This document shows, piece after piece, positions 19,427-29,337 of a DNA stretch of 42,793 nucleotides; positions within the stretch are counted from its first letter, which is position 1, and each line of letters begins with the position of its first letter. Location of the stretch: positions 1 through 42,793 of the forward strand of contig JASCIV010000126.1 in assembly GCA_030374735.1 (NCBI GenBank), in the 5' to 3' direction. The stretch is from Gracilaria caudata. Lineage: Eukaryota; Rhodophyta; Florideophyceae; Gracilariales; Gracilariaceae. The position numbers and the translations under genes are program-made. The notes beneath the pieces are model-generated. The model saw nothing but the letters and a program-made list of their open reading frames with translations, ran no database searches and was not told where the DNA came from.

Positions 19427-20662
19427 TTACTTGTAGAAAGCAAACTCTTGGTCGTCCTTCTGTACGTTTGCTTTGTACGCGGTTTCAAAATCTGATTGCA
19501 GTACGACGTATCGATTCTTTCGAACGGCTTGCATACCAGCTTCCTGGCAAATCGCGGCAATCTCTGCACCGCTAATCTTGTCAGGTCGCGAAACAAAGTC
19601 TTCCAGATCCACGTCTTCTGCCAAGTTCATCTTACCTGTGATTACTTGGAACACAAGTCTCTTCTGACGTCGATCAGGCATGGGGAATTCAATCTTTCGG
19701 TCAAGTCGACCTGGTCGCAGCAAAGCCGGGTCAAGAGTATCCGCCCGATTCGTACACATAATAACCTTAACGTTAGAAAACTGATCGAATCCATCCATTT
19801 GGTTGAGAAGCTCCATAAGAATACGTTGAACTTCACGATCAGCCCCAGTCTGAGCATCGAAACGTTTGGTAGCAATGGCATCAATCTCATCAATAAAGAT
19901 AATAGCAGGGGCATTTTCTCTAGCCAGTCTGAACACATCACGAACCATTCTTGGTCCTTCTCCCAGGTATTTCTGCACAAACTCCGATCCCACAACGCGA
20001 ATGAAGGACGCAGTCGTGTGATTCGCGACAGCCTTTGCAAGCATGGTCTTTCCAGTTCCAGGAGCACCGTACAACAGCACACCTCGGGGCGGATCAATGC
20101 CGATCTGCTCGTATAGGCCAGCGTGGGTGAGTGGCAGTTCCACAGCTTCGCGTATTTCTTGTTTTTGAATGTCCAGTCCTCCAATATCTGAGTACGATAC
20201 GTCGGGTTTCTCGTCAGCCCCCATCATGGAGATGGTCGAGTCCGCCTCTGGGGGAAGAATATCAACAAGAGCAGTGGAATGACGATGCAGAGCAACAGAA
20301 GAGCTTGGCTTCAATAACTCACGATTGACAGTTGATAGAATGCGAACATAACAGTTAGAACCGGTGGTGGAGCCAACAATACCAGTGTTGGCATCGACCA
20401 TCTCTAGGAACTGGCCAATAACTAGCGGGACGGATTGAATCCTCTTCACTTCTTCCTGTGCATGAAGCAACTCTCTCTTGAGAGATTTCATCTCGTCTTT
20501 CACATAACCTTCCTGAATTTCCAAGAACTCAAGCTGCCGTTCAAGCATTTTGAACTTGATGTACAGATCGTCATTCTTCTCCGCGCTGGGCGCGGATGTG
20601 GGCTTTTCCAGTATGGTGGCTGGTGCGGAGACCACCGGTTCAACTTCCATAGCGTTGCTCAT
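19427..20662 (-). CDS. RPT3: 26S proteasome regulatory ATPase Rpt3 (PSMC4/S6B), 411 aa
   Basis: This is one of the six AAA+ ATPases of the base ring that unfolds substrates and opens the 20S gate. The N-terminal coiled coil (about residues 31-75) is followed by the OB domain, with SVPLVIGQFLEMVDANTGIVG specific to Rpt3 over other Rpts. Walker A is GAPGTGKT at 199-206, Walker B IIFIDEID at 254-261, and the second region of homology is ALLRPGRLDRKIEFPMPDR. The C-terminus ends FYK, the HbYX motif that inserts between alpha subunits to open the gate. Length and order match full-length Rpt3 with no intron. Walker A carries Ala-Pro-Gly-Thr where animal and yeast Rpt3 usually have Pro-Pro-Gly-Cys. 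The gene is head to head with the alpha4 gene. Confidence 0.97.
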   Translation of the reverse strand: MSNAMEVEPVVSAPATILEKPTSAPSAEKNDDLYIKFKMLERQLEFLEIQEGYVKDEMKSLKRELLHAQEEVKRIQSVPLVIGQFLEMVDANTGIVGSTTGSNCYVRILSTVNRELLKPSSSVALHRHSTALVDILPPEADSTISMMGADEKPDVSYSDIGGLDIQKQEIREAVELPLTHAGLYEQIGIDPPRGVLLYGAPGTGKTMLAKAVANHTTASFIRVVGSEFVQKYLGEGPRMVRDVFRLARENAPAIIFIDEIDAIATKRFDAQTGADREVQRILMELLNQMDGFDQFSNVKVIMCTNRADTLDPALLRPGRLDRKIEFPMPDRRQKRLVFQVITGKMNLAEDVDLEDFVSRPDKISGAEIAAICQEAGMQAVRKNRYVVLQSDFETAYKANVQKDDQEFAFYK

Positions 20663-21297
20663 GGCGACTCTCTTTTCTTAAGCGAATGACTGTACTGAAG
20701 CGCTCCAAAAACAAGGGGTGTAATCAAAGATATCGCCGACGGTTCTTTTATGCAGTGCAGCAAACAGGCCAAACGGGCTGTAGTGGAAGACGGAACACAA
20801 GTGCGGATGAAATCTGCTTCGAAGATTACTCTCCTTTGTGAAACGAGAAGCTAAGGCCTTGGCCGGGGACCCTGAACGAAAGGTAACCCTCTTGCCACCA
20901 ACGGCACTGTCGTGGCTACAAAGCTGGAATGGCTGCGGCCCGTGACGGTGAGTTCCAGCAGTAGGCGCGCGGCGCTGTGCTCCAAGACAGAAGAGTCAGG
21001 AACAGCGGTGTTGGCATTCGTAGTCAAAACAAAAAATAAACGAATTTGCTTTCAGAGTCCAAATGGACCTACCCTTGGTACTACAAGGGTAGTCAGCCCC
21101 TGCATTCCAGCCGGGGCACAAAAAGTCGGGGCTTCATCAATGCTTCTGATCCCTTTCTGAACACCATTGGTCGCTTCTGTCTCCCGCAGCAACTCGAGCA
21201 TTCCTTGAGCTCTGATAGCGGCGTCGATCATCGGCTCTCGTTCAGCACTCGGCAGAGACAAAGTTTTCACTAGCAGCCACACTTTATCACAGCAAAT
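20663..21297. promoter_or_regulatory. Divergent promoter shared by Rpt3 and proteasome alpha4 genes
   Basis: This is a 635-bp region between two proteasome genes pointing outward. CTTGCCACC at 20891-20899 is, on the minus strand, GGTGGCAAG, an 8-of-9 match to the yeast proteasome-associated control element GGTGGCAAA; a match this good is expected by chance in roughly one in seven such regions. A hairpin at 21069-21092 lies nearer the alpha4 start. No TATA box is evident. Confidence 0.5.
21069..21092. repeat. Inverted repeat with CTACCCTTG/CAAGGGTAG arms
   Basis: Two perfect 9-bp arms are separated by 6 bp. The core is the same CAAGGGTA seen in the inverted repeats at 25679-25733 and 36951-37027, suggesting a repeated small element or a remnant of one. 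Confidence 0.7.
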
Positions 21298-22253
21298 ATG
21301 AGTCGCTACGATCGAGCAATCACCGTTTTCTCACCGGATGGCCACTTGTTCCAAGTCGAATATGCACTGGAGGCCGTGCGCAAGGGATCCACAGCGGTAA
21401 GTCTAACCTGTCTGCATATCAACTTCTGCATTTCCAGCTTGTTTGCGTAGGCGAATCTGCAGGATTTCTGCATTCGCTTATGATTCAGCGAGCGCGTCTG
21501 TGAAAGAATCTAACTCTTCTCTTTCACATGATGACGGTATTGTAATCATTACATGTTTCAATCGAAACTTTTTGTTTGGATTAGGTTGGTATTCGTGGTG
21601 ATAATGTGATCGTCTTGGCTGTCGAGAAAAAGAGTACGGCAAAGCTTCAAGATGCGCGCACTGTTCGCAAAACTGCTCGTATCGATGAGCGAATTTGTCT
21701 GGCCTTTGCTGGCCTTACTGCGGACGCTCGCGTGCTCATTAACAAAGCTCGAAAAGAATGCCAGAGCTACCGTCTAATGGTTGAAGATGCTCCTAGCGTA
21801 GATTACATCTCTCGCTATATCGCCACAACTCAACAACGGTATACACAAAGTGGTGGAGTTCGGCCTTTTGGGATCAGTACTTTGATCATTGGTTTTGATT
21901 CAGACGGGACTCCACGCCTTTTCCAAACGGATCCCTCAGGCCTGTTCTCGGAGTGGAAGGCAAACGCTATTGGGCGGAACTCCAAAACTGTGCTAGAGTT
22001 CTTGGAGAAGAAATACAACGAATGTGTCCTTGACGCACCAAAGGAAAAAGCTGATGACGAGACCATCAAACTGGCTATCAAGGCTATGTTGGAAGTTGTT
22101 GAGAGTTCACACAAGAACATTGAAGTCACCCTGATGTATCGGGACTCGGGTGTAAAGGTGTTGGAAGAGAAGGAGGTAGAAGCCTTGGTGACCGCCGTAG
22201 AAACTGAGAAGACAGAAGCAGAGGAGAAGAAGAAGCCATCTTCAAAGAAGTAA
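21298..22253 (+). CDS. 20S proteasome alpha4 subunit (PSMA7-type), two exons, 255 aa
   Basis: Exon 1 is 21298-21396 (33 codons) and exon 2 is 21585-22253. The 188-bp intron starts GTAAGT and ends GATTAG. The product begins MSRYDRAITVFSPDGHLFQVEYA, the alpha-subunit signature that forms the gated pore, and continues KGSTAVGIRGDNVIVLAVEKKS. FAGLTADARVLINKARKECQSYRL, RYIATTQQRYTQSGGVRPFGIS and FQTDPSGLFSEWKANAIGRNSK identify the alpha4 type. The C-terminal tail is Glu/Lys-rich (EEKKKPSSKK), as in PSMA7. Alpha subunits are not catalytic; they form the outer rings that dock the Rpt ring, to which the divergent neighbour Rpt3 belongs. Without the first exon the frame would lack the N-terminal gate, so the two-exon model is preferred. 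Confidence 0.96.
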
Positions 22254-22858
22254 AGATAAATACGCTGATCAGTTTACTTCACTCCCTGTATCCGTCCGTG
22301 AATTGACCGAAGCATTTGCAGACCGTCGATTAAATTCGCCACTGCATCTTGGATCATCTTGAATCACAGGTAGTGGGCTGCACTCATCGTCACGCGCTCG
22401 TACTATCGAAACTCGTCCTGGGAGTTACACTTTGGGCTGTGTCGCATTAAGCGAATATTGTATGCAGAGGAGGGGCTCTTGACAGCAAAACAAGGGCCTA
22501 TGCAGGAACGCTTCTGAATGCATGCGCGAACAACTTGCAAACGAGATTTGGAAAGGCCTCAGTCCGTGTACCTCTATAATTCACTCTCTAGTTGCAGCTT
22601 TGAGAAGCAGATGAGCAATCAGCATTACATAACGGAACCCCAGTATGTTGAAGAATGTTGGAACGCCAAAGACCACGAGGACGTTGCGCTCATTGGATAC
22701 TCAATATATTTCCAAGTGTTTCGTTGCTGACTTGCGTTATTGAGTCCGAGTACAACTCCAGATGAAACTATTTGCCCGGGTACCGTGTTATGTTAATACT
22801 CCTCGCTAGCTGAGCATGAACTCGCAGAAATGTAGGGCTGGTGTAGAAGTGTCCCCTA
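22254..22858. other. Convergent intergenic region, no gene recognised
   Basis: These 605 bp lie between the 3' ends of the alpha4 and pantothenate synthetase genes. A 70-codon frame at 22518-22730 shows no recognisable features. Confidence 0.4.
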
Positions 22859-23794
22859 CTACTCGGCTAAGACAACGTTATCAATGAGCCGCGCTCGCCC
22901 AAGCATAGCCGCAACACAGAGCACCAACGCTCCCTGTTCACGAAGTAGTTCACCGTTCATTTCACGCATTGTCCACCGGTCGCAGACACTCACATACATC
23001 AATTGCAGCATAGGGTGGTTCTCTATTTCCGCCCTTACAGCTTGTCGCAAGGCTTCGACGTCTCGCATTCCATCATCCCAACACGTTTTACCTACACATA
23101 AGGCTTTCCAAAGCGTGTTTGCTTCCTTTCGCTCCTCCTCACTGAGATAGGCGTTTCTTGAGGACATCGCTAATCCATCTTTCTCTCTTTGTGTGTCCAC
23201 GAGTCTGACTTCGCATCTGAGCCATAGATCGTCCACTATGCGACTTACGACAGCACACTGCTGGGCGTCCTTCAAGCCGAAATAACATCTATCTGCTCTG
23301 GTCAAAGCCAGTGTTTTTGCAACAACAGTCGCTACCCCGCGGAAGAATGTCGGGCGGAAAGCTCCTTCGGTGGACTCGTTCCTATCAGGGTTGCCAGCGC
23401 CACAGATCACATGAGTATCAAACGATGGCGGGTATAGGTGTTCCTCTTCTGGTGCGAAAAATATATCAGCTCCCCACTTCTCAGATAGTTCTCTATCTCG
23501 CTGTTCATTTCTAGGGTATGTTGTTAAGTCTTCATGGGCTGCAAATTGCAAAGGATTCACGAACAAAGTTACCACTGTTAGATCATTTTCCAAGACGCTT
23601 TGTCTCACCAAGGCCCCGTGTCCGTCGTGGAGGGCGCCCATGGTCATAACGATTCCCAGTGTACTTGATTTTGGCACCGAATTTAGATGTTCAAGCAAGG
23701 CACTAGCATTCCGAATGGTGATGATCTTCTGCTTGCCTAAATTAATCCCAGAGTCCATAACACCACGGTAAACCGTACACACCCTTGTTCCCAA
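22859..23794 (-). CDS. panC: Pantothenate synthetase (pantoate--beta-alanine ligase), 311 aa
   Basis: The enzyme joins pantoate and beta-alanine using ATP to make pantothenate (EC 6.3.2.1), the last step before coenzyme A synthesis. Signatures in order are TMGALHDGH at 51-59 (HxGH nucleotide-binding loop), FVNPLQFAAHEDLTTYPR at 78-95 (pantoate site), FRGVATVVAK at 151-160, YFGLKDAQQ at 171-179 (the usual E of FGEKD is Leu here) and TQREKDGLAMSSRNAYLS at 201-218 (KMSKS-like region). Length is close to plant and bacterial PanC. There is no intron and no clear targeting peptide; the N-terminal 25 residues precede the fold, and the second Met (residue 13) could be the start. A cytosolic location, as in plants, is likely. 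Confidence 0.94.
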   Translation of the reverse strand: MGTRVCTVYRGVMDSGINLGKQKIITIRNASALLEHLNSVPKSSTLGIVMTMGALHDGHGALVRQSVLENDLTVVTLFVNPLQFAAHEDLTTYPRNEQRDRELSEKWGADIFFAPEEEHLYPPSFDTHVICGAGNPDRNESTEGAFRPTFFRGVATVVAKTLALTRADRCYFGLKDAQQCAVVSRIVDDLWLRCEVRLVDTQREKDGLAMSSRNAYLSEEERKEANTLWKALCVGKTCWDDGMRDVEALRQAVRAEIENHPMLQLMYVSVCDRWTMREMNGELLREQGALVLCVAAMLGRARLIDNVVLAE

Positions 23795-24257
23795 ACGGAG
23801 GCCTTCGTTTGTTTTATGTCTTTGCTCGTCTGAAGGACTGAGAAATATGATGCTCTACTACACCCTCGACACAACCAGTTTCAGTGATACAAAGCTCGCA
23901 AGCAAGAGAAGAGGGATCGCTACCCTGTGCCCCAGGCCTTCGAAGCGTGAGTTTGATCTGTTGAGATTAAAGAGACCCTATCAACCCGAACAAGTGAAGG
24001 TGATATCTACAGGTGCGAACTCGGTAAAATCGACGCGTTTATTAGACGTTGTCAGGTTAGCTCAACTGCCGCAGCGCAAATCCCGTCAAAAAAAACGCGT
24101 CTGCCCAATACTATCGACAAGCTGACAAGCTGCTACAAGGAACGCTAGCGTTTACTATGCAATCTCTTTTACTCCATCATGCGCTACAACGCTGCGAAGG
24201 GAATCGTCATCCAAATGCTCTCTTCCAAATGAACTGTCGAAACTGGTGTGTATGAGC
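23795..24257. other. Intergenic region upstream of pantothenate synthetase
   Basis: The panC promoter should lie here. A 92-codon plus-strand frame (23847-24125) is rich in Arg/Lys/Ser and not recognisable. I see no repeat or RNA gene. Confidence 0.35.
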
Positions 24258-25598
24258 TCAAGGTGGCTTCGCCAACAACACTTTCATTGCCACATTCACA
24301 AACCCTTCCTCAGTAAGAACATCACGCTTGTGATCCGTCAGCACCACGTCCACGTCTGATTCGCTCCATACGTTACCGTTCCTTGCGAATGACAATGATG
24401 GTCGTGAAGAACCTGCCTCACCGCCGGACGCACGCAACAGCCGCAAACTTGGTGCTCAACACTCTCTTTGGGTGTGTGACTTTCTGAAATCTTCCACGTA
24501 GCTCCGGCGGCTCCCGTCGGCGTCTAACCGCGGGGCGCTTTTTGAGCAACTCGTGAAACGACTTGATGAATGAATCCATGTCAAGCACTTGCTTTGATCC
24601 ATTTATTCCACGACAAAATCTTCCATATCATCCCGGTCTACACTGACTCCAGCTTGACTGAGACACTGTTGTAGTATATGGTGCCACTCCGGTACTTCCT
24701 CCTGAGCAGTGATCTTTTGTTCGCCCAGTGAGACGTAGATGCAAGAACCGTGGATTTTTCGCGTAACCCGGCTTCCTCCTCTTCTTCTGGCTCGATTGCG
24801 GAGGTCTTCGCATGAGGCAATAGCTGCTGCTGCTTAGTGAGCGGCAGAGGAGCGTGATTGCCGTCGGTTGCGACTTGCGACACGGGGGGAGCGTGTTGTG
24901 GGCGCGGGCCAGTGTGCATCTGTTTGACGGCATCGCTTGTTCCGGCAGGATCGACAGCAGGGTCTTGCCCTCGTTGTTTGGTTAGAGCGGGTCGGCGGCG
25001 GTGCGCCACAGCGCAAGCACCACGTAATCACGGCACAAACGAATTGGGAGACACGCCGCTTCACAAAACTGCGGGACATTGCGGGACACTGCATGGACAC
25101 TGCAGGGATGATCTTGCAAGCATGATCCTGATCTTGCGAGGATGATCCTTGCAGTGTCCCGCAGTTTTGTGAAGCGGCGTATCCCCCAATTTGTTTGTGC
25201 AGGTGACGTCGATGCCACGCGCCAGCAGCGCTTCCACCATCGCTCCGTGTCCTTTCTGAGCGGCGTAGTGCAACGCGGTGTGGATATCACCGGTAGCGCT
25301 GTTCACGTCGGCGCCGCGCGGTAGAAGGGCGCTTCCGCCGCTGAGACGCAACCATTCCAAGCTGCGTAGTGCAACGCTGGTTCGCTATGATCATTTTTCC
25401 TGTTCCCTTCGGCGCCGTGTGAAAGCAGCGTTTCCGCTACGGTAATGTGTCCAAGTGAAGCGGCGTACCCTAGTAGTGCAGCGCAGAGCCGCAGAATTTG
25501 TTTGTACCATTAGCATCGGCGCCGAGAGCCAGAAGCATCGCCACGCGCTGCAGATCGCTGCGCTCGGCAGCCTTACGCAGCGCGCAGTCCTCGTGCAT
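24258..25598 (-). pseudogene. Decayed ankyrin-repeat protein gene
   Basis: From the ATG at 25598-25596 the minus strand reads a first ankyrin-like unit (MHEDCALRKAAERSDLQ, then ALGADANGTNKF). Further ankyrin units appear in shifting frames: ALHYAAWNG, ALHYAAQKGHGAMVEALLARG and KLGDTPLHKTAGHC. At least three frame changes and stops lie between them. Downstream, a degenerate acidic segment (IEPEEEEEAGLREKS), a DRDDMEDFVVE stop, and a Lys/Arg-rich frame continuing to 24258 suggest the remains of the C-terminal part of the same or an adjoining gene. Ankyrin repeats are protein-binding modules. A functional gene with several introns is conceivable but no consistent set of splice sites was found. 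Confidence 0.6.
25031..25200. repeat. Inverted duplication of one ankyrin module
   Basis: A roughly 50-bp arm at 25031-25080 is repeated in reverse complement at about 25151-25200, matching at about 46 of 50 positions. Both arms encode the same NKLGDTPLHKTAGH-type segment, on opposite strands. The 70 bp between them also contain shorter inverted repeats built around GATGATC and CACTGCA. Confidence 0.8.
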
Positions 25599-26683
25599 GT
25601 TTGTTACCGCGCGCGACTCAAGCACCGCCCTTGCCGCGAACGACGTGCCATTTTATATCGCGCGCCGCAGCCACCCATGTATACGTACAAGGGTATCTTC
25701 GTTTGGCTTAGACGTACCCTTGTAGTTTATACCATGAAGCGATCATCATGTAGCGAGCGCGTCGGGTTTGGCCCGCGTAGGCGACGCGTATGACCGGTGT
25801 TTTGTTGGCTGACAAATATCATGGCACAGAGAAGGTTATGGTGTAATCAACAGGTTGCGGGCGCAGCAGTCGTCGCGGCGCTGGAAGTGCATGCCTCTCT
25901 CTTTCCCGCCCTTTGCACCCTTTACTTGCGTAACTCTTGCTTCTCTCTTGATCCCTTGTGGTTTAATGGGCTAAGACGGACTCGTCTCCCTGGAACCAGT
26001 ACGAAGGAACGTTTTCACGGAGTTATTCAAGGAAACTCAAGCAGGCACTGCGTTTGTTTCCGTGGGTGTAAGGATAACCGCCGTAGCGTCCAGAGCCGAC
26101 TCTTTGCGGCTGTAGAAGGGTTGTTTTTGCGCGCGAGCGTTCTTGTCTCTTGGAGTAAAATAACTGCGAAGGTTCCCTTGCACCTTCGTGATGGGGAGAT
26201 TGTCAGCAGGGAGAAGAATTACAAACGAAAATTGATGCGTATCATGCGCGCATTTGCGGCTGCTTCTGAGCACGATATTCAAGGAATGTCGCAAGCGGGC
26301 GTTGTCGATGCTCTTGTAATGCAAGTCCAAGTTCACGGATGACCCATGGGCGCGACTTGCTTCCTTTCATTACAAGAAGGAGAACACAAGGGCTCCGCAT
26401 CTGTTTCTACTACAAGCCGTCATTGATCAAATAGACATTTCCTCTCAAACAAAGATTCTGGGATTCCGTTTATTCGTTCATCCTCTCTATCTCAATTCAG
26501 CTTCTACTCCACATGTTTTTCTCGTTACGGAGGAACTGCAACACTTCTGAACATCTTTGAGAAGACGATAACGCATTGCAGAAAGATCCGATCAGAAAAT
26601 CATGTCCGAATCCTTCCCGGATGAAGTGGAAGTCCTTTTCGCCTTCAGAACCTTTTGTATAGATTGCAGGTCTAGATGAAGAC
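25599..26683. other. Intergenic region with a hairpin element and an unrecognised frame
   Basis: The left end carries the inverted repeat at 25679-25733. A 181-codon plus-strand frame (25797-26342) has a plausible composition at its C-terminus but no recognisable family, signal or domain, and its N-terminal half is Cys/Arg/Leu-rich like non-coding sequence. I do not call it a gene. Confidence 0.35.
25679..25733. repeat. Foldback element with TACAAGGGTA arms
   Basis: TACAAGGGTA at 25686-25695 is mirrored by TACCCTTGTA at 25715-25724, and the similarity continues outward through TATA on both sides. The whole element is about 55 bp and resembles the ones at 21069-21092 and 36951-37027. Confidence 0.7.
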
Positions 26684-27166
26684 TCAACTCTTGAACGAAA
26701 TCTGAAGCGTAGAAACGCCAGAAACCATATCATAATCAAGCTCGCTGCTGGCTGCATCGAATACGGAGTCAAAGTGAGGAGTGCTAACCAGAGAAGTAAT
26801 TGCTCCCTCGAATATGGAAATCGGAACAGGGCCTATGCAAGTGAGAGTAGAGACGATAAGAATAATGCCGCAAGAAGTTGTCTTCACCTTTGTGCCGGCG
26901 CACACAATGCCATTGTCGTCAAAGAATTTCACACAAATGCTTTGCACTAGTAGAGCGACGTCCACTGCAGGTTCACTGGGAACAAATCCTGGCCCAACGT
27001 CAATAACTGGCGTTTCAGTTGGAAAAGGTTCTTCGATGAACTCTTGGACGGAAACGACCTGCACAATCTCGGAGTGGTCATCAATGTGTTCCGAGAGCGT
27101 CACACGGGGAAATAGAGAGAGACAAGAGAGAACGATGGCCAGAAGAAGTTGAATGGAAGTCTTCAT
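26684..27166 (-). CDS. Small secreted protein, 160 aa, function unknown
   Basis: The frame starts with a strong signal peptide (MKTSIQLLLAIVLSCLSLF, cleavage likely near residue 25, after TLS). An acidic/Pro-rich segment follows (about 27-65) and then a more hydrophobic, beta-like domain with three Cys (SICVKFFDDNGIVCAGTKV, CGIILIVSTLTC region) and an acidic end. There is no hydrophobic tail that would serve as an anchor and no family I recognise. No other good frame overlaps, and the signal peptide is the main support for this being real. Confidence 0.55.
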   Translation of the reverse strand: MKTSIQLLLAIVLSCLSLFPRVTLSEHIDDHSEIVQVVSVQEFIEEPFPTETPVIDVGPGFVPSEPAVDVALLVQSICVKFFDDNGIVCAGTKVKTTSCGIILIVSTLTCIGPVPISIFEGAITSLVSTPHFDSVFDAASSELDYDMVSGVSTLQISFKS

Positions 27167-29337
27167 CTCAGGAAAGGTTTATAAATGATGCCGTGATGTC
27201 CCAGAAGCAAGTTGATCCGCTTTCGTTGTGCGAGAAGGGTGGGGTCGGATCCGAGGAACGATGAGAAGCAGAAGCGCGGTATATGTAGGGATGCTTCGTA
27301 GGTCATCTTTTTCGCATTGCAGGTTGAATGCAATAGACTCCTTGTTCAGGTTTTTTTAGCATGCTTCGAAGCGATTGGCGATATGTTGAAGTCAGTTCAG
27401 TTGAGTAGAAGGCACCAAAATAAGCGATATTCAATTGATAAAGTACCAACCGCTCGCCCTATGGATGTGAAGCCGAAGGTCATAGTTTGAAGCAGGGATT
27501 GGAAAAAGTGTTTTCTACTTGTATCATTAGAGCTACGTGGAGTTGACTAGTATGTACGTCACTGCAGTATCTACGCCAGGGTATTCAGCACAACCGCCCG
27601 TGTATATCGTTTAACTCCCGTGAAGAGCTTTTTTCCGGACTTGGTTAACTTCCCTTTTTCTTCAGTCGTGCGCGAAGGCTTAAACAAGAGAATGAATGGG
27701 CTCACCTATAATCCCTCCACGCCCAAAAGGGTGTCGTCTCGGCCCCTTTTTCTGGCATTTAAAGACAAACGGGGATGCATACTACAATCGATATGTACAT
27801 CTATCAAATCGCTTCCAGATTACGTCTCCAACGCACTCATGAAAAGCCGATGCAAGTTTACCGGAGCGTAACCATTGGCTTATGCATTAGATTTTTCTTT
27901 GTCGATATAGAACGTGAAAACGCCAATACGCTCCTGAAGCAGGTGAGAAACGGTGGCGAAGCTGCCTTTTCTGCCGTGAGTATCGATAAGTAACCGCCTA
28001 CGAAAGAGGTGCAGAGTTTGACGGTTACACTTGCCATCGTTTGGCCGATCTTACACGTCCAATCTGCTTTGTTACAACGTGGAAGAATTTGGAGTGCCAG
28101 TGTTCAAGAATCTGATTGTGGAAGATTGCATAGCTTGCAGGCAGTTTTCTATTATCTCTCTCTATTATACCACATAGGTACTTCAGAACACTTAATATGT
28201 AGTCCTGAGACGAGGAAAGAGGACTAAATAAGCTTCAAAGGCGACAAATTTGCTTCTCCAGTGCAACGTATGCTACGGTCTGGTTCGAAGGATAGACCTG
28301 GTCGATATTAGGCGTGCCACATATCGAAGTAACCGAGCACTTCAATAAGTCCCTCAAGCTCACCATGCTACTCTCCATCCTGTAAACCGACCATGTGTTA
28401 CGTACGTTGCGCTCCCGAATTCGCTCGTTCCTGTTCTTGTTTTGACACTGTCGACGAAGCTGCGTTCTTAATAGTAGTTAATCGATATGCGTTTCTGATG
28501 ACGAGTGTGTTCCATACATGCACAAAGAGGTCCGTAAAGGTGGTACAGTAGTCAACAAACCCTAACCCTTCAAGCTCAAATCCAAGGAAATGTGACCGCA
28601 AGGCATTAGATGGCGCATATGCGCTATCTCGTTTTCATCCATCGAAAAGCTCTGCCACGGTGGCAAGCGGAGTCTGTGCAATTGTTCACGGGCCTCTCGA
28701 GCTGTATTGGCCTCGGTCTAACGTCAGTTATAAGGATACCGGTTGGCATACAGCCGGCGATACGTAAATGATATGCTTTGAGTGGAGGGTCCAGATAGTT
28801 TAAGATAGTTCTCCTTTAATCTAGCAAATAGAACATTCAAGTCTTCGACGGTAGATACACTTCGAGAATGTTCCAGTGAAAAAGGAAAAGGAGGCGTGAT
28901 TCAAATGGCGAAATGGTTCGCAAGAGGTGGTGGTGAGGGCATAGTTGGCTGCATTTGAGCATGGGGACGGCAGGAAGTTGGGCTCGCGGGAGGGGGGGGG
29001 GTGGCATGCACCACACATTACTGAATTACTAGGTATGTAGGTATGCATCGATGCAGGAATTAGGACGACCGGTAGGAATGCCCTTAGTGGGTCCGGTGAG
29101 GAATCTCCCAAATGAACCTTGAATCATTCAGTCAAGCAATATTCTTGGCGTTTGGGAATCGAAATTTACGCCATCACCATCATGATGATGGACAATAAAT
29201 TTTGCATATATCAACATCCGTGCCATACTGTATTAGCTGATGCATCAAGTGGTTATCCTTTAACAGTTTCCCGCATCCGGGCGGCGGATATTGTGGCTGG
29301 CACAAGGGCAATCTAATATTATGTCGGGGGTTAAAAA
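27167..29337. other. Gene-poor region of 2.2 kb
   Basis: Only short frames under about 100 codons occur (for example 27620-27871 and 28009-28227), none recognisable. A G run of 10 lies at 28992-29001. ACCCTAACCCT near 28560-28570 holds two copies of CCCTAA. A short (ATC/GAT) cluster lies near 29172-29190. This may be old transposon DNA, but no transposase or reverse transcriptase trace was found. Confidence 0.4.

Noticed and set aside
25797..26342. 181-codon plus-strand frame
   Set aside because: No domain, signal or homology recognised; composition of the first half resembles non-coding sequence.
28560..28570. Telomere-like CCCTAA repeats
   Set aside because: Only two copies, expected by chance in a window of this size; no flanking subtelomeric features.
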